The notes beneath the pieces are model-generated. The model did no database searches and was not told the origin of the DNA. It was given only the letters and a program-made list of their open reading frames with translations. 32,984 nucleotides of DNA from the NCBI GenBank assembly GCA_964459495.1, contig CAYWNK010000036.1:1-32984 (forward strand). Direction: 5' to 3'. Within the stretch, counting starts at the first letter, position 1, and every line of letters starts with the position of its first letter. This DNA comes from CAYWNK01 sp964459495 (GTDB taxonomy: Bacteria > Planctomycetota > UBA1135 > GCA-002686595). A program made the position numbers and the translations under genes. Below, in pieces: positions 7,415 to 15,688 of this stretch.

Positions 7415-9319
7415 ATGACCAAACACGATCACTGGAACGAGCTACGGCCGACCCGGCGCATTCTGCTGGAGGGTGGGGCTGCGGGGCTTGGGGCGTTCTT
7501 GCTGGGCCCGCGGGCGGATGCCTCTGGGCGGCCGGCGGCCAATGCACTGGGCTTTGAGGAGATCGGGGCCTCGGGGCTCGATCGGGTTGTGGTACCACCG
7601 GGCTACATCGCCGAGGTGTTCTTGCCCTGGGGGACGCCCCTTGGGGCTGAGAACGAAGTCGAGGGGAAGCTTCACGGAGCCATGACCTCGGCGGCGCACC
7701 AAGCCAAGTCCGTTGGCACGCACCACGATGGGATGAGGTTCTTCCCGTTCCCGGACAAGGGTGCCGGGAAGAAGGGGAGCGAGGACGCGAGCGACCGACT
7801 CCACGGCCTGCTCTGCATCAATCACGAGTACGTGGACGACGGGCTGCTGCACGTGAACGGGCGTGAGGATTGGTCCGCTGAGAAGGTGGCCACCGCCCAG
7901 GCTGCTGTCGGGGTGTCGGTGGTCGAGGTTCGTGAATCGGAGGCCGGCGGCTTAGCTGCGGTGCCGGGATCGAAGTACTCGCGGCGAATCACTGCCGACA
8001 CCGAGGTGAAATTCAGCGGTGATGCCGCGGGGCACGCATGGCTCGAGACGGACGGTCGCGCGCCACGCGGTACCTTTGCGAATTGCGCCAACGGTTGGAC
8101 GCCCTGGGGGACCTACTTGACCTGTGAGGAGAACTTTCAATTCTGCTTCTCACGGGTTCCCGGGGATGCGCCGGATCGGGAGCACGCGGCCCTGGAAAGG
8201 AATTACGGGATCGGGGTGCAGAACCCGAAGGCCGCCGAGCGGGCAGTGGATCGCAAGGGCAACCTATGGTGGGAACATGACAAGCGCTTCCTGGTGGGCG
8301 GGGACTACGTCAATGAGCCAAACCGCTTCGGTTGGGTCGTCGAGATCGATCCGTTCGATCCCGATTCCAAGCCGATCAAGCACACCTGCCTCGGACGTTT
8401 CGCGCACGAGAATGCGTGTGTAGTGCACGAGCCCGGGCAGCCGCTAGTGGTCTACATGGGCGATGACTCGCGGCATCAGTTCCTCTACAAGTTCGTGAGC
8501 ACGGACAAGTACCGGAAGGGGGACCACGAGCACAACCGCGGCCTCTTGCACAGCGGTGTGCTGCACGTGGCCAAGCTGGTCGACGGCGGCGGGGGAGTCT
8601 GGATTCCGCTCGTCGCCGGCGAGGGCCTCTTGCGCGGGAACCGGGACTTTGCCGACCAGGGGCAGGTGCTGATCAACGCACGGGGTGCGGCGGCGGCAGT
8701 GGGGGCGACCCCCCTAGATCGGCCCGAGTGGGTGGTCTGGCAGCGCTCGACCCAGCGCGGCTTTGTCTCGCTCACCAACAACTCCAAGCGCAAGGAGCTG
8801 GGCCCGGGCAGTCCCCATGCTCCCAACCCCTACGGCCATGTCCTCAGCTGGCAGGAAGCCAAGGGGCTCGCGGGGACGGAGTTCAGCTGGGACATCCTCG
8901 TGCACGGCAGTCCGTCGAAGCCAGGGCAGCCCGCGTTCGGGTCGCCCGACGGGCTCTTCATGGACGACGAGATCGAAACGCTGTGGATGGGGACTGACGT
9001 CAGCGCCGACAAGCTGCTGGCGGGGGATCACTACCCCTGTGGCAACAACCAGCTGCTCACCCTCGATCCGGCGAGCGGCGACGTGCGCCGATTCCTAGTC
9101 GGTCCCCGCGGAGCAGAGATCACCGGCTGCACCGTCCTGCCCGGCGGGCGGATCCTGCTGGTGAACGTGCAGCACCCCGGCGAAGATCCCCAGTCACGCC
9201 CGAGCGATCCGGCGAAGCCCCGGCGCTTCAGCTCCTGGCCCAACCTGCCGGGCGACGACCGCCCGCGCTCCGCCACCCTTGTGGTGCGCCGCAAGGACGG
9301 CGGGCGGATCGGGAGCTAG
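7415..9319 (+). CDS. phoX: PhoX-family (DUF839) phosphatase, Tat-exported
   Basis: 634 residues, close to the usual length of PhoX-type alkaline phosphatases (Ca/Fe-dependent phosphomonoesterases that release phosphate from organic esters outside the cytoplasm). The N-terminus has paired arginines (Arg14-Arg15 in RPTRRILLEGGAAGLGAFLL), followed by a hydrophobic stretch, consistent with Tat export of a folded metalloenzyme. Family features seen include LLCINHEYVDDGLLH near residue 135, ANCANGWTPWGTYLTCEENF near 225, a GWVVEIDPFDP strand near 305 and PYGHVLSWQEA near 470. The C-terminus returns to a propeller-like strand set with CTVLPGGRILLVNVQHPGED. A role in phosphate scavenging is inferred from the family; DUF839 members also include uncharacterised proteins, so the symbol is a family-level call. 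No transporter or Pho regulator gene is nearby in the window. Confidence 0.85.
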   Translation: MTKHDHWNELRPTRRILLEGGAAGLGAFLLGPRADASGRPAANALGFEEIGASGLDRVVVPPGYIAEVFLPWGTPLGAENEVEGKLHGAMTSAAHQAKSVGTHHDGMRFFPFPDKGAGKKGSEDASDRLHGLLCINHEYVDDGLLHVNGREDWSAEKVATAQAAVGVSVVEVRESEAGGLAAVPGSKYSRRITADTEVKFSGDAAGHAWLETDGRAPRGTFANCANGWTPWGTYLTCEENFQFCFSRVPGDAPDREHAALERNYGIGVQNPKAAERAVDRKGNLWWEHDKRFLVGGDYVNEPNRFGWVVEIDPFDPDSKPIKHTCLGRFAHENACVVHEPGQPLVVYMGDDSRHQFLYKFVSTDKYRKGDHEHNRGLLHSGVLHVAKLVDGGGGVWIPLVAGEGLLRGNRDFADQGQVLINARGAAAAVGATPLDRPEWVVWQRSTQRGFVSLTNNSKRKELGPGSPHAPNPYGHVLSWQEAKGLAGTEFSWDILVHGSPSKPGQPAFGSPDGLFMDDEIETLWMGTDVSADKLLAGDHYPCGNNQLLTLDPASGDVRRFLVGPRGAEITGCTVLPGGRILLVNVQHPGEDPQSRPSDPAKPRRFSSWPNLPGDDRPRSATLVVRRKDGGRIGS

Positions 9320-9793
9320 GGCCGAGGGGCTGGGCTGAAATCGGGGCAGCCGCCTCGCGGATTGCCGGCGGCTGGGGGTCCATCCGCATCTCAGCTCGGG
9401 GTGAATGGGAAATCGGCGGTCCGTCTGGATGCCCGAAGCCCCATCCGATTCATCGTGATCGCAAGGGCGATGCTCGCGCTCCCTCGGAGCCCTCGTCAGC
9501 GCGTGGGATTTCGGGAGCCGGGACCGGATTTGCTTTGGCTGTTTGGCGCTCAAATCTCAATCGACGAGTGCCCTATTGGCATGGCTCGATCTCCCCCGAT
9601 TGAGGGGGCCCTCTCCGCGAGCGCGCTGAGCAAGATTCGGAGAGCTAGAGGGTAATTTCAAGATTGAGGGGCGTCTGCGGCTGCTGTTCGCATTCTAGCT
9701 CGGCCAGGCATCTTTTCTCGCAGTTGCATGTCCATGTGGAGCTCTCACACATTCGCCACATCCCAATGAATGTAACCCAAGAGGAACTTTCTC
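9320..9793. other. Long intergenic region before the small secreted-protein pair
   Basis: This 474-bp stretch has no reading frame with coding character. An inverted repeat, CAGCCGCC (9347-9354) and GGCGGCTG (9367-9374), flanks a 12-base loop just past the PhoX-type stop and may act as a terminator, though without a T-run. Base composition becomes visibly more AT-rich from about 9640 towards 9793, which fits a promoter and leader for the next two genes. I cannot name specific hexamers. Confidence 0.4.
9780..9785 (+). promoter_or_regulatory. Ribosome binding site of the HELEH secreted-protein gene
   Basis: AGAGGA lies 8 bases before the ATG at 9794, a clear Shine-Dalgarno sequence that supports this start. 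Confidence 0.65.
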
Positions 9794-10447
9794 ATGTCGA
9801 GGCTTCTTTACTCGCTCTGCTGCTTAGCTATGCTCTGCCCCGCCAGTCTTGCAATCATGAATGGCCCGCCAGGTGACACGAGCGTTGGCGGAATGAAGTA
9901 TGTCCCAGCCAACCAAGCAAAGCTCACCGAAGTGAGTTCCGCGATTGCACAATCCCATGGGCCAGGTGCCCAAGCCGCCTGGGATAGCGCCGTTGCATCG
10001 GGAAATCTGACCGTTGTGAATTCAGCGGGCCGCAGCGGGAGGAGTGATGGCACGACCATCGCCATTGATTTCGATACGACCGAGGGGGCCCAGCTCGCTA
10101 CCGAGGCGATGCACGAGCTTGAACACTGGGAGCGCTCGAGCGTCGAAGCTGCGGCTACTGGGGATCCGAATGCCCTGGACCCCTTGGTGAACTGTGGCCC
10201 CTGTGGGATTTGCGAGCATGCCGCGATGGGGTTTGCAGATATGCAGACCATGTATGCGGCATGCGGCGACTGGTCCGAGGCCGTGCAGCAATCCGTTTGT
10301 GAGTCCTGGGAGGGGATGGTGACCAACCTCTCCAAGGCCAATCAGGCTGCCGCAGCCGCCGGATGCATGATCTGTGCCAACGGGACCTATCCTGTCGACT
10401 ATGACGTGCACGGATTCTTTCCAAAGCCGGATTGCTGTGATGAATAG
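9794..10447 (+). CDS. Small secreted cysteine-rich protein with HELEH motif, function unknown
   Basis: 217 residues. It starts with a signal peptide (MSRLLYSLCCLAMLCPASLA), likely cleaved near residue 20. The mature part has an HExxH motif (His107, Glu108, His111 in EAMHELEHWERSS) on a predicted helix, as in zincin metallopeptidases. A cysteine cluster follows, LVNCGPCGICEHAAMGFADM (Cys134, Cys137, Cys140, with Glu141/His142 as possible third zinc ligand), then further cysteines at about 157, 169, 191, 194, 214 and 215. The cysteines suggest disulfides in an exported protein. I do not recognise a named family. It shares a likely transcript with the next gene (38-bp gap). Its base composition is less GC-biased than that of neighbouring genes, which could mean recent acquisition or relaxed selection. 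The peptidase idea is inference from the motif alone. Confidence 0.75.
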   Translation: MSRLLYSLCCLAMLCPASLAIMNGPPGDTSVGGMKYVPANQAKLTEVSSAIAQSHGPGAQAAWDSAVASGNLTVVNSAGRSGRSDGTTIAIDFDTTEGAQLATEAMHELEHWERSSVEAAATGDPNALDPLVNCGPCGICEHAAMGFADMQTMYAACGDWSEAVQQSVCESWEGMVTNLSKANQAAAAAGCMICANGTYPVDYDVHGFFPKPDCCDE

Positions 10448-10470
10448 TAAGTGCGCATTGATTGAAATTT

Positions 10471-10476
10471 AGGAGA
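10471..10476 (+). promoter_or_regulatory. Ribosome binding site of the second secreted-protein gene
   Basis: AGGAGA ends 9 bases before the ATG at 10486. It supports the start and shows that the downstream gene can be translated independently from a shared message. Confidence 0.65.
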
Positions 10477-10485
10477 TAGAACAAT

Positions 10486-11403
10486 ATGCAATACCGCAAC
10501 TGCATCGCGGCTGGCTGCTTGGCCTTAGCCATTGGCCTGGTGCCGTTTCTCCCTGCTGCTTCATCTGGCCCGGCAGCACCGCGAACCACATCCCCAAGCA
10601 AAACAGCTGCTCAGCCTGTATCCGCGCCATCGACCCTGTCGGGGCTGCTGTATGGCTATGGGAAAGGGAAAGCACCCATCGACCTTGGGCTCGGGGAAGC
10701 CGCCAAGGGATACGCGACCTATTCCGTCGAGCTCAAGAAGATCTACTTCAAGTGGCTCGTGACCTACGGCCCCGATTCGCAGGCGTTTCGTTCTTCCCAG
10801 GAAGAGACCCTCTCCTTCTGGCCCACCGACGTCTGTGGGTTCGGGCCGGACCGACTTGCGGTCGCTGGTGTCGACGCCCGCGGAGCTACGGTGATCGAGG
10901 TTTGGGACCTAAGGGACATCCCATTGCCACTGCCTTCCTACGACGCCAGCGGGAATGTCAATGATCCGGAAATCACCGTGCCCGTGATCGGCCGATCGGT
11001 CGCGCTCTTCAAGGACGGGGTCGTAGGCATGCAGCAGGTCTTGCACATGTGCGAATTCATCGGGCACCCAGACACCCTCTTGGTCCAGTTCTTCGACTCG
11101 CGAGACGTGTACTCGCTTGACACCGTTACCGGGTCACTGGAGTTGGAAATCACCCCGGGCGCCGGATCTTCGAACGTGTTGAGCGTTCCTGCGCTGCTGG
11201 AAGACACGCGGCCAGAGTTCCAGGCCATGACGCACCCCACCCTGGGGAACGTCTATTCGTGGTCGGCCTACATGACCAGCGATGGCACGCTCATCGTTCG
11301 TGACTCCAGCAAGGCCGGCGTGCTCGATGAGACGGACTTTTGGGACAGCAGCCTGAGTGACCATTGGATTGATCTGGGTGAGGTTACGCATCGCGCCCGA
11401 TAG
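10486..11403 (+). CDS. Exported protein of unknown function, paired with the HELEH protein
   Basis: 305 residues. The N-terminus is a signal peptide (MQYRNCIAAGCLALAIGLVP through about residue 26), followed by a Ser/Thr/Pro/Ala-rich linker to residue about 50. The rest looks beta-rich, with short strands such as RLAVAGVDARGATVIEVWDL, DTLLVQFFDSRDVYSLDTVT and SAYMTSDGTLIVRDSSKAG, a rhythm that could form a small propeller or sandwich. No catalytic motif or recognised domain was seen. It begins 38 bp after the HELEH-motif gene with its own strong ribosome binding site, so the two are probably co-transcribed and may act together outside the cytoplasm. The stop at 11401-11403 faces the converging kinase gene. 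Confidence 0.7.
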   Translation: MQYRNCIAAGCLALAIGLVPFLPAASSGPAAPRTTSPSKTAAQPVSAPSTLSGLLYGYGKGKAPIDLGLGEAAKGYATYSVELKKIYFKWLVTYGPDSQAFRSSQEETLSFWPTDVCGFGPDRLAVAGVDARGATVIEVWDLRDIPLPLPSYDASGNVNDPEITVPVIGRSVALFKDGVVGMQQVLHMCEFIGHPDTLLVQFFDSRDVYSLDTVTGSLELEITPGAGSSNVLSVPALLEDTRPEFQAMTHPTLGNVYSWSAYMTSDGTLIVRDSSKAGVLDETDFWDSSLSDHWIDLGEVTHRAR

Positions 11404-11605
11404 TTCGGTTCTCCACCAGCATTCCTGTCAGAACGCCGGACCGGGTGCCTTTGGTCTCCTACAGGCCAATCGCGCCCGATGTCTGGCGCTGCATCCTCGG
11501 GCCGGGTGTAGAGGAGCCAACTCCACCTTCATCGAGGGGGACCGGGAGACCCCAGACCTGGTCGAGCGCCGCACGCGTGGCAAGGATGTGCCGGGCGCGT
11601 CCCCA
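11404..11605. other. Convergent intergenic region
   Basis: This 202-bp gap separates two genes that converge. I found no strong terminator hairpin with a T-run. A 12-bp direct repeat, ATCGCGCCCGAT, occurs at 11390-11401 (spanning the upstream stop) and 11469-11480. No reading frame here looks coding. Confidence 0.35.
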
Positions 11606-13021
11606 TCAGGCGCGTTCGAGTTCCTCGCGGTCGATCTGGGCCAGGTTCACCTTGGCCTGGAGCAGGTAGGCCATTGCCCGCGTGCCGCAGAAGGTGCGGT
11701 TCATCCAGGTCAGGACCGGCATCGCCTTGTGGTAGCGGCGACGCAGGATGGACCAGCTGCTCTCGAAGCCCCGGCGCAGATGCTCTGGGTCAGAGAAGTC
11801 GAATTCCCCGTCGATGGTGAGTGGCTGCCAGTACCAGGCGTGGACCTCGCGCAGAATCCGCAGGCGCTCGCTGTCGGCCATTTCGGTCTCGCTGAGCAGG
11901 TGGCAGCGCTGCAGGAGCACGCTTGCTGCCTGTTCGCTGTCCAGCGGGTTGGTATAGCCGAGGTTTACGGTCTCCTGCTCGTCGGGATCGAGGCGCCGCA
12001 GGCAGCCGAAGTCGATGAGGCCCAGCCGGCCGTCGGGCAGGAAGAGGTAGTTGCCCGGGTTGGGGTCCGCGGCGAGCATCCGACCCGAGTGGAACAGCCG
12101 TGAGGTCGCGCGGAAGATCTGGGCAGCGTGCCGGTTGCGTAGGGATTGGGCCGGGCGGGAGCGCATGAAGTCTTGGACGTGCACTCCCGGCAGATGCTCC
12201 ATGGTCAACACGTGGGGCGTCGAGTGCTCGGGATACATGCGGGGCACGATGACGTCCTCGAGGCCGCTGAGTTCGGAGCGCACCTCCTCGGCGTTCGCGA
12301 GCTCTGCGGCGTAATCCGTCTCCAGGGTCAGCACACGCTCGATCTCTTCCAGCTGCGCCATGGTGGCGTCCCAGTCGCGCATCAGGCGCATTGGGGCTAG
12401 CAGCAAGCGGAGGTTGGCGAAGTCCCCATGGATCGTCTTCGCGATGCCGGGGTACTGGACCTTGACGACCACGTCCTCGCCCGTCTTTAGGCGAGCGCGG
12501 TGCACCTGGCCGAGAGACGCGGCCGCCAGGGCCTTGCGGTCGAATTCGGCGAAGACGTCCTCGGGATCGGCCCCGAGCTCGCCGCGCAGGTATTCCCGCA
12601 GCAGCGAAAAATGCATCGGCGGCGCCTCGAAGTGCAGGGCCCGCAGGGTCTCGACGTACTGTTTCGGCGTGACCTGGGGATAGCTCGACATCACCTGGCC
12701 GAGCTTGGTCATGGCGCCGCGCATGTACCCCATCCCCGCAAGGGTGCGCAGCGCGCCGCGGTAGTGGGCCTCGTTCTTGAGCTGCGCCTTGCGCTCGGTG
12801 CCCGTGAAGCTGCCCCGTAGCCAGGCCAGGCCATAGGCCGCAGCGAGCTTGGCTTGCAGGCTGCCCAGGCACCACATGCGCAGCACGCGGCCGGTGGGGG
12901 CGGGCCGGTGGGTGAGGGCGTCCAGCATGCGCTCGAGGCCCGCCTTCTCCTCGGCGCTGCCGCGGAGGTCCTCGGGTAGCTCTGAGATCAGGTCGCCGAT
13001 CTTGGGATCGTTAGCTTCCAT
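11606..13021 (-). CDS. AarF/UbiB-type (ABC1) atypical kinase
   Basis: 471 residues. Hallmarks of the ABC1/ADCK/UbiB family are visible: the KxGQ motif (Lys106 to Gln109 in GAMTKLGQVMSSYP), the Ala-rich nucleotide loop (LAAASLGQVHRARL, residues 165-178), the VAIK-like lysine (Lys187 in VVVKVQYPG), a catalytic-loop equivalent (AADPNPGNYLF, Asp319) and the DFG motif (337-339, LIDFG). Family members bind ATP and support isoprenoid-quinone synthesis or other lipid processes. The canonical HxDPHPGN loop reads AADPNPGN here, a small deviation. I see no transmembrane helix at the C-terminus, unlike many UbiB proteins. The start overlaps the TetR gene by 11 bases, so the two are translationally coupled in an operon headed by a DUF4382 lipoprotein. 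The exact substrate cannot be assigned. Confidence 0.9.
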   Translation of the reverse strand: MEANDPKIGDLISELPEDLRGSAEEKAGLERMLDALTHRPAPTGRVLRMWCLGSLQAKLAAAYGLAWLRGSFTGTERKAQLKNEAHYRGALRTLAGMGYMRGAMTKLGQVMSSYPQVTPKQYVETLRALHFEAPPMHFSLLREYLRGELGADPEDVFAEFDRKALAAASLGQVHRARLKTGEDVVVKVQYPGIAKTIHGDFANLRLLLAPMRLMRDWDATMAQLEEIERVLTLETDYAAELANAEEVRSELSGLEDVIVPRMYPEHSTPHVLTMEHLPGVHVQDFMRSRPAQSLRNRHAAQIFRATSRLFHSGRMLAADPNPGNYLFLPDGRLGLIDFGCLRRLDPDEQETVNLGYTNPLDSEQAASVLLQRCHLLSETEMADSERLRILREVHAWYWQPLTIDGEFDFSDPEHLRRGFESSWSILRRRYHKAMPVLTWMNRTFCGTRAMAYLLQAKVNLAQIDREELERA

Positions 13022-13625
13022 GGTCGGTGCCGCCCTCGCTGGGGATCGAGCCCACGAACAGGCCCAGTGACTGGTCTAGGACGGCCCAGGTTTCCTCCTG
13101 GTGCGCCGATTCATCGCGGGTCCAAAAGGCGAGCACCCCCACGTACAGCGTCCAATACAGCTGCAGTGAGGCGATGGTGTGCGGGCCGCTCGAGCCGCGC
13201 TTGGCCAAGATGCCCTTCACCATCTCCAGGTGCTCGTGCCGAACCCGGCCTCCGAGGCGCGAGGCATCGCTGGGGCGAAACGGGCTCAGCGCTGTTTCGA
13301 AGACTTCGGGAAGAAAGGTGCGATAGGGCTCGAGCTCACGCAGCCCGGTGGCCACGTAGGAAAACAGCTCCTCGCTCAGAGAGTCAGCGCCCTTGCGGCG
13401 AGCCTCGAAGGTCTCGAGCCCGCGCTCAAGAGCTTCGACAACCAGGGTCATCGCGAGCGCTTCCTTGGTGGCGAAGTAGTTGAAGAGCGTGCCCGCTGCG
13501 ATGCCCGCCTCACCGGCCAGGTCGCGGGTCGACGTGGCCCCAAAGCCGAGCTCCCCAAACAGCCGGGAGCCCGCGTCAAGAATTCTCGCGCGGGTTTCCT
13601 GCTTGGCTTTGGGGGTGATCCGCAT
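13011..13625 (-). CDS. TetR/AcrR-family transcriptional regulator
   Basis: 204 residues. Residues about 9-55 form a classic TetR helix-turn-helix: ETRARILDAGSRLFGELGFG, then ATSTRDLAGEAGIAAGTLFN and YFATKEAL. The C-terminal 140 residues are helical and should form the ligand-binding and dimerisation domain, with no cue to the ligand. It is the middle gene of a minus-strand unit: the DUF4382 lipoprotein gene ends 30 bp upstream and the AarF-type kinase starts 11 bp before this gene stops. A 28-bp near-perfect palindrome at 15504-15531, ahead of the first gene, is a good candidate for its operator, which would make the unit autoregulated. That link is inferred from position and symmetry. Confidence 0.93.
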   Translation of the reverse strand: MRITPKAKQETRARILDAGSRLFGELGFGATSTRDLAGEAGIAAGTLFNYFATKEALAMTLVVEALERGLETFEARRKGADSLSEELFSYVATGLRELEPYRTFLPEVFETALSPFRPSDASRLGGRVRHEHLEMVKGILAKRGSSGPHTIASLQLYWTLYVGVLAFWTRDESAHQEETWAVLDQSLGLFVGSIPSEGGTDHGS

Positions 13626-13655
13626 CGGGCGGCGGTGGGGGAGGCGCGGGCCGGA

Positions 13656-15467
13656 TCAATCGAAGATCGCGACCGAGAGACCCGCGTTCGACACGTTCAG
13701 CGTCTCGTTGTAGGGGCCCGTGGATCGTATCGCCGTCAGCCGTCCACCCTCGGAGAAGATCTCGTTCATCTGCGCGGTGTAGTCCGGGAAGCCGAGGTGC
13801 AGGGTCGAGCTGCCGTTGCGTCGATCGATCACGAAGTAGAAGCCAAAGAGGCCCTGGGGCACGATCCTGGGGGCGGGGGTCGTGGGAAGCGGCGCGATTC
13901 CGACGAAGCCCCGGTCGACCAGCGCCCACTCGAAGAAGCCGGGTGTACCGTCGATGTCGAAGCTGATCTCGTTGGTGGTAGCGGTCGTAAGGACCGTAAA
14001 GCCGCCCAGCGCGTCACGGATCGACACGAGGCTTGCGCTGGCGTCACGGTTCACGAGCGTGACCGACTCGAAGTCCTGACCGCTGTCCTGGAGGCTGGGG
14101 AAGAACCCACTGGACTCCAGCGCGGTGCCCGCCTCGATGCCGAGGCCGCTGCTGAGCCCGCCGACCCCCATCTTGAACCCATCGGGATCGGGGGGCGTGG
14201 GACCAGCATCGCCCCAGCTGAAGAGCCCCGCGGGGCGCGGTCCTACCCGGAACAGATCCATCTCTTGGCTGCCGCCGGAGGCCGGAGCGTTCGCGAATCC
14301 GAACACTCTGGTCGGTTCCATTCGGACCACGCCGTCCGTCGCGTCCATGTTGACCCCGGCCAAGCTGCCGAACACGCGAACGCGCTGGCCGATGTTGAGC
14401 GCATCGGTATCGAACGCTGCGGAAGAGCCCTGGCGCACCACGCGCGAGCCGAGGAAGTCGGTGCCAACGCTGAAGGTGGTGTTGAACTGGAAGGAGCTGT
14501 GGGCGGCGTTCTCGGAGAAGCCGAGGACGGTCAGCAGCGGGCTTCCGCCGGCGCCCACCGAGCGGCTGAGGATGTAGCCATCGACGATGTCGTCGCCTCC
14601 GTTGTAGGTGCCGGAGCCCGCGTACACATAGGCGGCTGCGAGGCTGCCCGAGCCAAACTGGATCGCGCCGTAGCACTGGATCCAAACGCCCGCACCGACC
14701 TGCTCAAGTGCGTCGAGCCCGGTGCTTCCGGTCGAGGGAACGCCGTCGACCTGGAAGACCGTGGTAGGGGAGGCAGAGACCTGCAGCTGGCCGAGGGGCG
14801 CTCCGCTGAGGGTCTGGAACTCGACGTCGATCCGATTGCCCGGTGCGTCGACCGCAAGAACCTCACCGACCACGAGAATGTCCTTGGGATCACCTGGGTT
14901 GGTGCGCAGGACGATGACGGGTTCGACCACGACCTCGTTGGCAGGCGTGTCGACGCTCACCGATTGGTCCAGATCGAAGTCCAACTCCAGGACCTGATTC
15001 TGATTGAGCGGCACGTTGAGCTGGTCGCCGATCGTGATCGGCAGGGTGACCTGGCCGGTGAGCGGAGCGCCGGTCGAGTCGAGGATGGCGGCGGGGAGAT
15101 TGCTGTCCACCAGGTAGGTGCTCGCTGCGCTGAAGTCCATGGTCACCGTGGCGGCGCTGTAGAACCCGGCGGGGAGCTGGAGCACGCTCAGGACCTGGCT
15201 GATGTCGGTCAGGGACAGCAGATCCACCGAGACCGGCGTCGACAGCACGCCGATCTGCGCGCCGTTGGCCCGGGTGAGCGAGATGGCGCTGATCTCGACC
15301 ATGAAGCAGGCCAGCTCATCCGAAGCGGCGTCGGTCAGGGTCACGGTCACGCCCCCCGTGCCGTTGGGATCGCCGCCCGGCTCGTCGCCCCCGCTGGAGC
15401 ATGCTGCGAGGAACGCAAAGGGGAGTAGGAGCGGAAGGAACCGCTGGCGGTGGGAATGCAGGGACAT
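13656..15467 (-). CDS. DUF4382 domain-containing lipoprotein
   Basis: 603 residues from the ATG at 15467. This start gives a lipoprotein signal (MSLHSHRQRFLPLLLPFAFL then AAC, lipobox Cys23) and has a GGAG ribosome binding site 5 bases upstream. An in-frame start at 15626 would overrun the palindrome at 15504-15531 and add 53 non-signal residues. Residues about 37-180 match DUF4382: GGVTVTLTDAASDELACFMV, then a strand with DLLSL and QLPAGFYSAATVTMDFSAAS. The remainder has repeated short beta units such as DILVVGEVLAVDAPGNRIDV and PLLTVLGFSENAAHSS, similar to DUF5666-like OB-fold repeats, each ending in a residue-poor linker. It probably sits in the outer membrane. The function of the family is unknown. 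It is the first gene of a unit with a TetR regulator and an AarF-type kinase. Confidence 0.85.
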   Translation of the reverse strand: MSLHSHRQRFLPLLLPFAFLAACSSGGDEPGGDPNGTGGVTVTLTDAASDELACFMVEISAISLTRANGAQIGVLSTPVSVDLLSLTDISQVLSVLQLPAGFYSAATVTMDFSAASTYLVDSNLPAAILDSTGAPLTGQVTLPITIGDQLNVPLNQNQVLELDFDLDQSVSVDTPANEVVVEPVIVLRTNPGDPKDILVVGEVLAVDAPGNRIDVEFQTLSGAPLGQLQVSASPTTVFQVDGVPSTGSTGLDALEQVGAGVWIQCYGAIQFGSGSLAAAYVYAGSGTYNGGDDIVDGYILSRSVGAGGSPLLTVLGFSENAAHSSFQFNTTFSVGTDFLGSRVVRQGSSAAFDTDALNIGQRVRVFGSLAGVNMDATDGVVRMEPTRVFGFANAPASGGSQEMDLFRVGPRPAGLFSWGDAGPTPPDPDGFKMGVGGLSSGLGIEAGTALESSGFFPSLQDSGQDFESVTLVNRDASASLVSIRDALGGFTVLTTATTNEISFDIDGTPGFFEWALVDRGFVGIAPLPTTPAPRIVPQGLFGFYFVIDRRNGSSTLHLGFPDYTAQMNEIFSEGGRLTAIRSTGPYNETLNVSNAGLSVAIFD

Positions 15468-15472
15468 GGTGT

Positions 15473-15477
15473 CTCCG
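15473..15477 (-). promoter_or_regulatory. Ribosome binding site of the DUF4382 gene
   Basis: On the minus strand GGAG lies 5 bases before the ATG at 15467. It decides between this start and the longer in-frame start at 15626. Confidence 0.55.
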
Positions 15478-15503
15478 GGGAGTGGTGGCTGGGGTCTCGC
15501 GAG

Positions 15504-15531
15504 CTCTAATGTGAGCGCGCTCATATTAGAG
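15504..15531 (-). promoter_or_regulatory. 28-bp near-perfect palindrome, candidate TetR operator
   Basis: The left arm CTCTAATGTGAGCG (15504-15517) and right arm CGCTCATATTAGAG (15518-15531) are inverted copies with one mismatch, with no spacer between them. The inner TGAGCGCGCTCA is perfect. The site lies 37 bp upstream of the DUF4382 start, and TAATAT within it on the minus strand resembles a -10 element. Size, symmetry and position fit the operator of the TetR regulator encoded by the second gene of this unit. It is unlikely to be a terminator, because no gene ends just upstream on the minus strand and no T-run follows. Confidence 0.6.
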
Positions 15532-15688
15532 GGGCTTTTGCTGCTCAGCGAGACGGCGATTCTCCGATTGGAACGCGGCGGCGGCCTAAGTCTATTGCTT
15601 GCAGCTGCTTGCGGCGCTAGCGCCACCGCCGGCCGTGAGCCCTAAGCCCATGACTCGGCTGCGAACCTCGACTGTGGCCCGGCGGCGA

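Noticed and set aside
11390..11480. 12-bp direct repeat ATCGCGCCCGAT as an attachment site
   Set aside because: It is too short and GC-rich to be significant in this genome. No integrase or mobile gene lies nearby.
13179..15428. A 749-codon open frame on the plus strand
   Set aside because: It is antisense to the TetR and DUF4382 genes, which have recognisable domains. Its translation is Arg/Ala/Gly-rich with no domain, as expected opposite GC-rich coding DNA.
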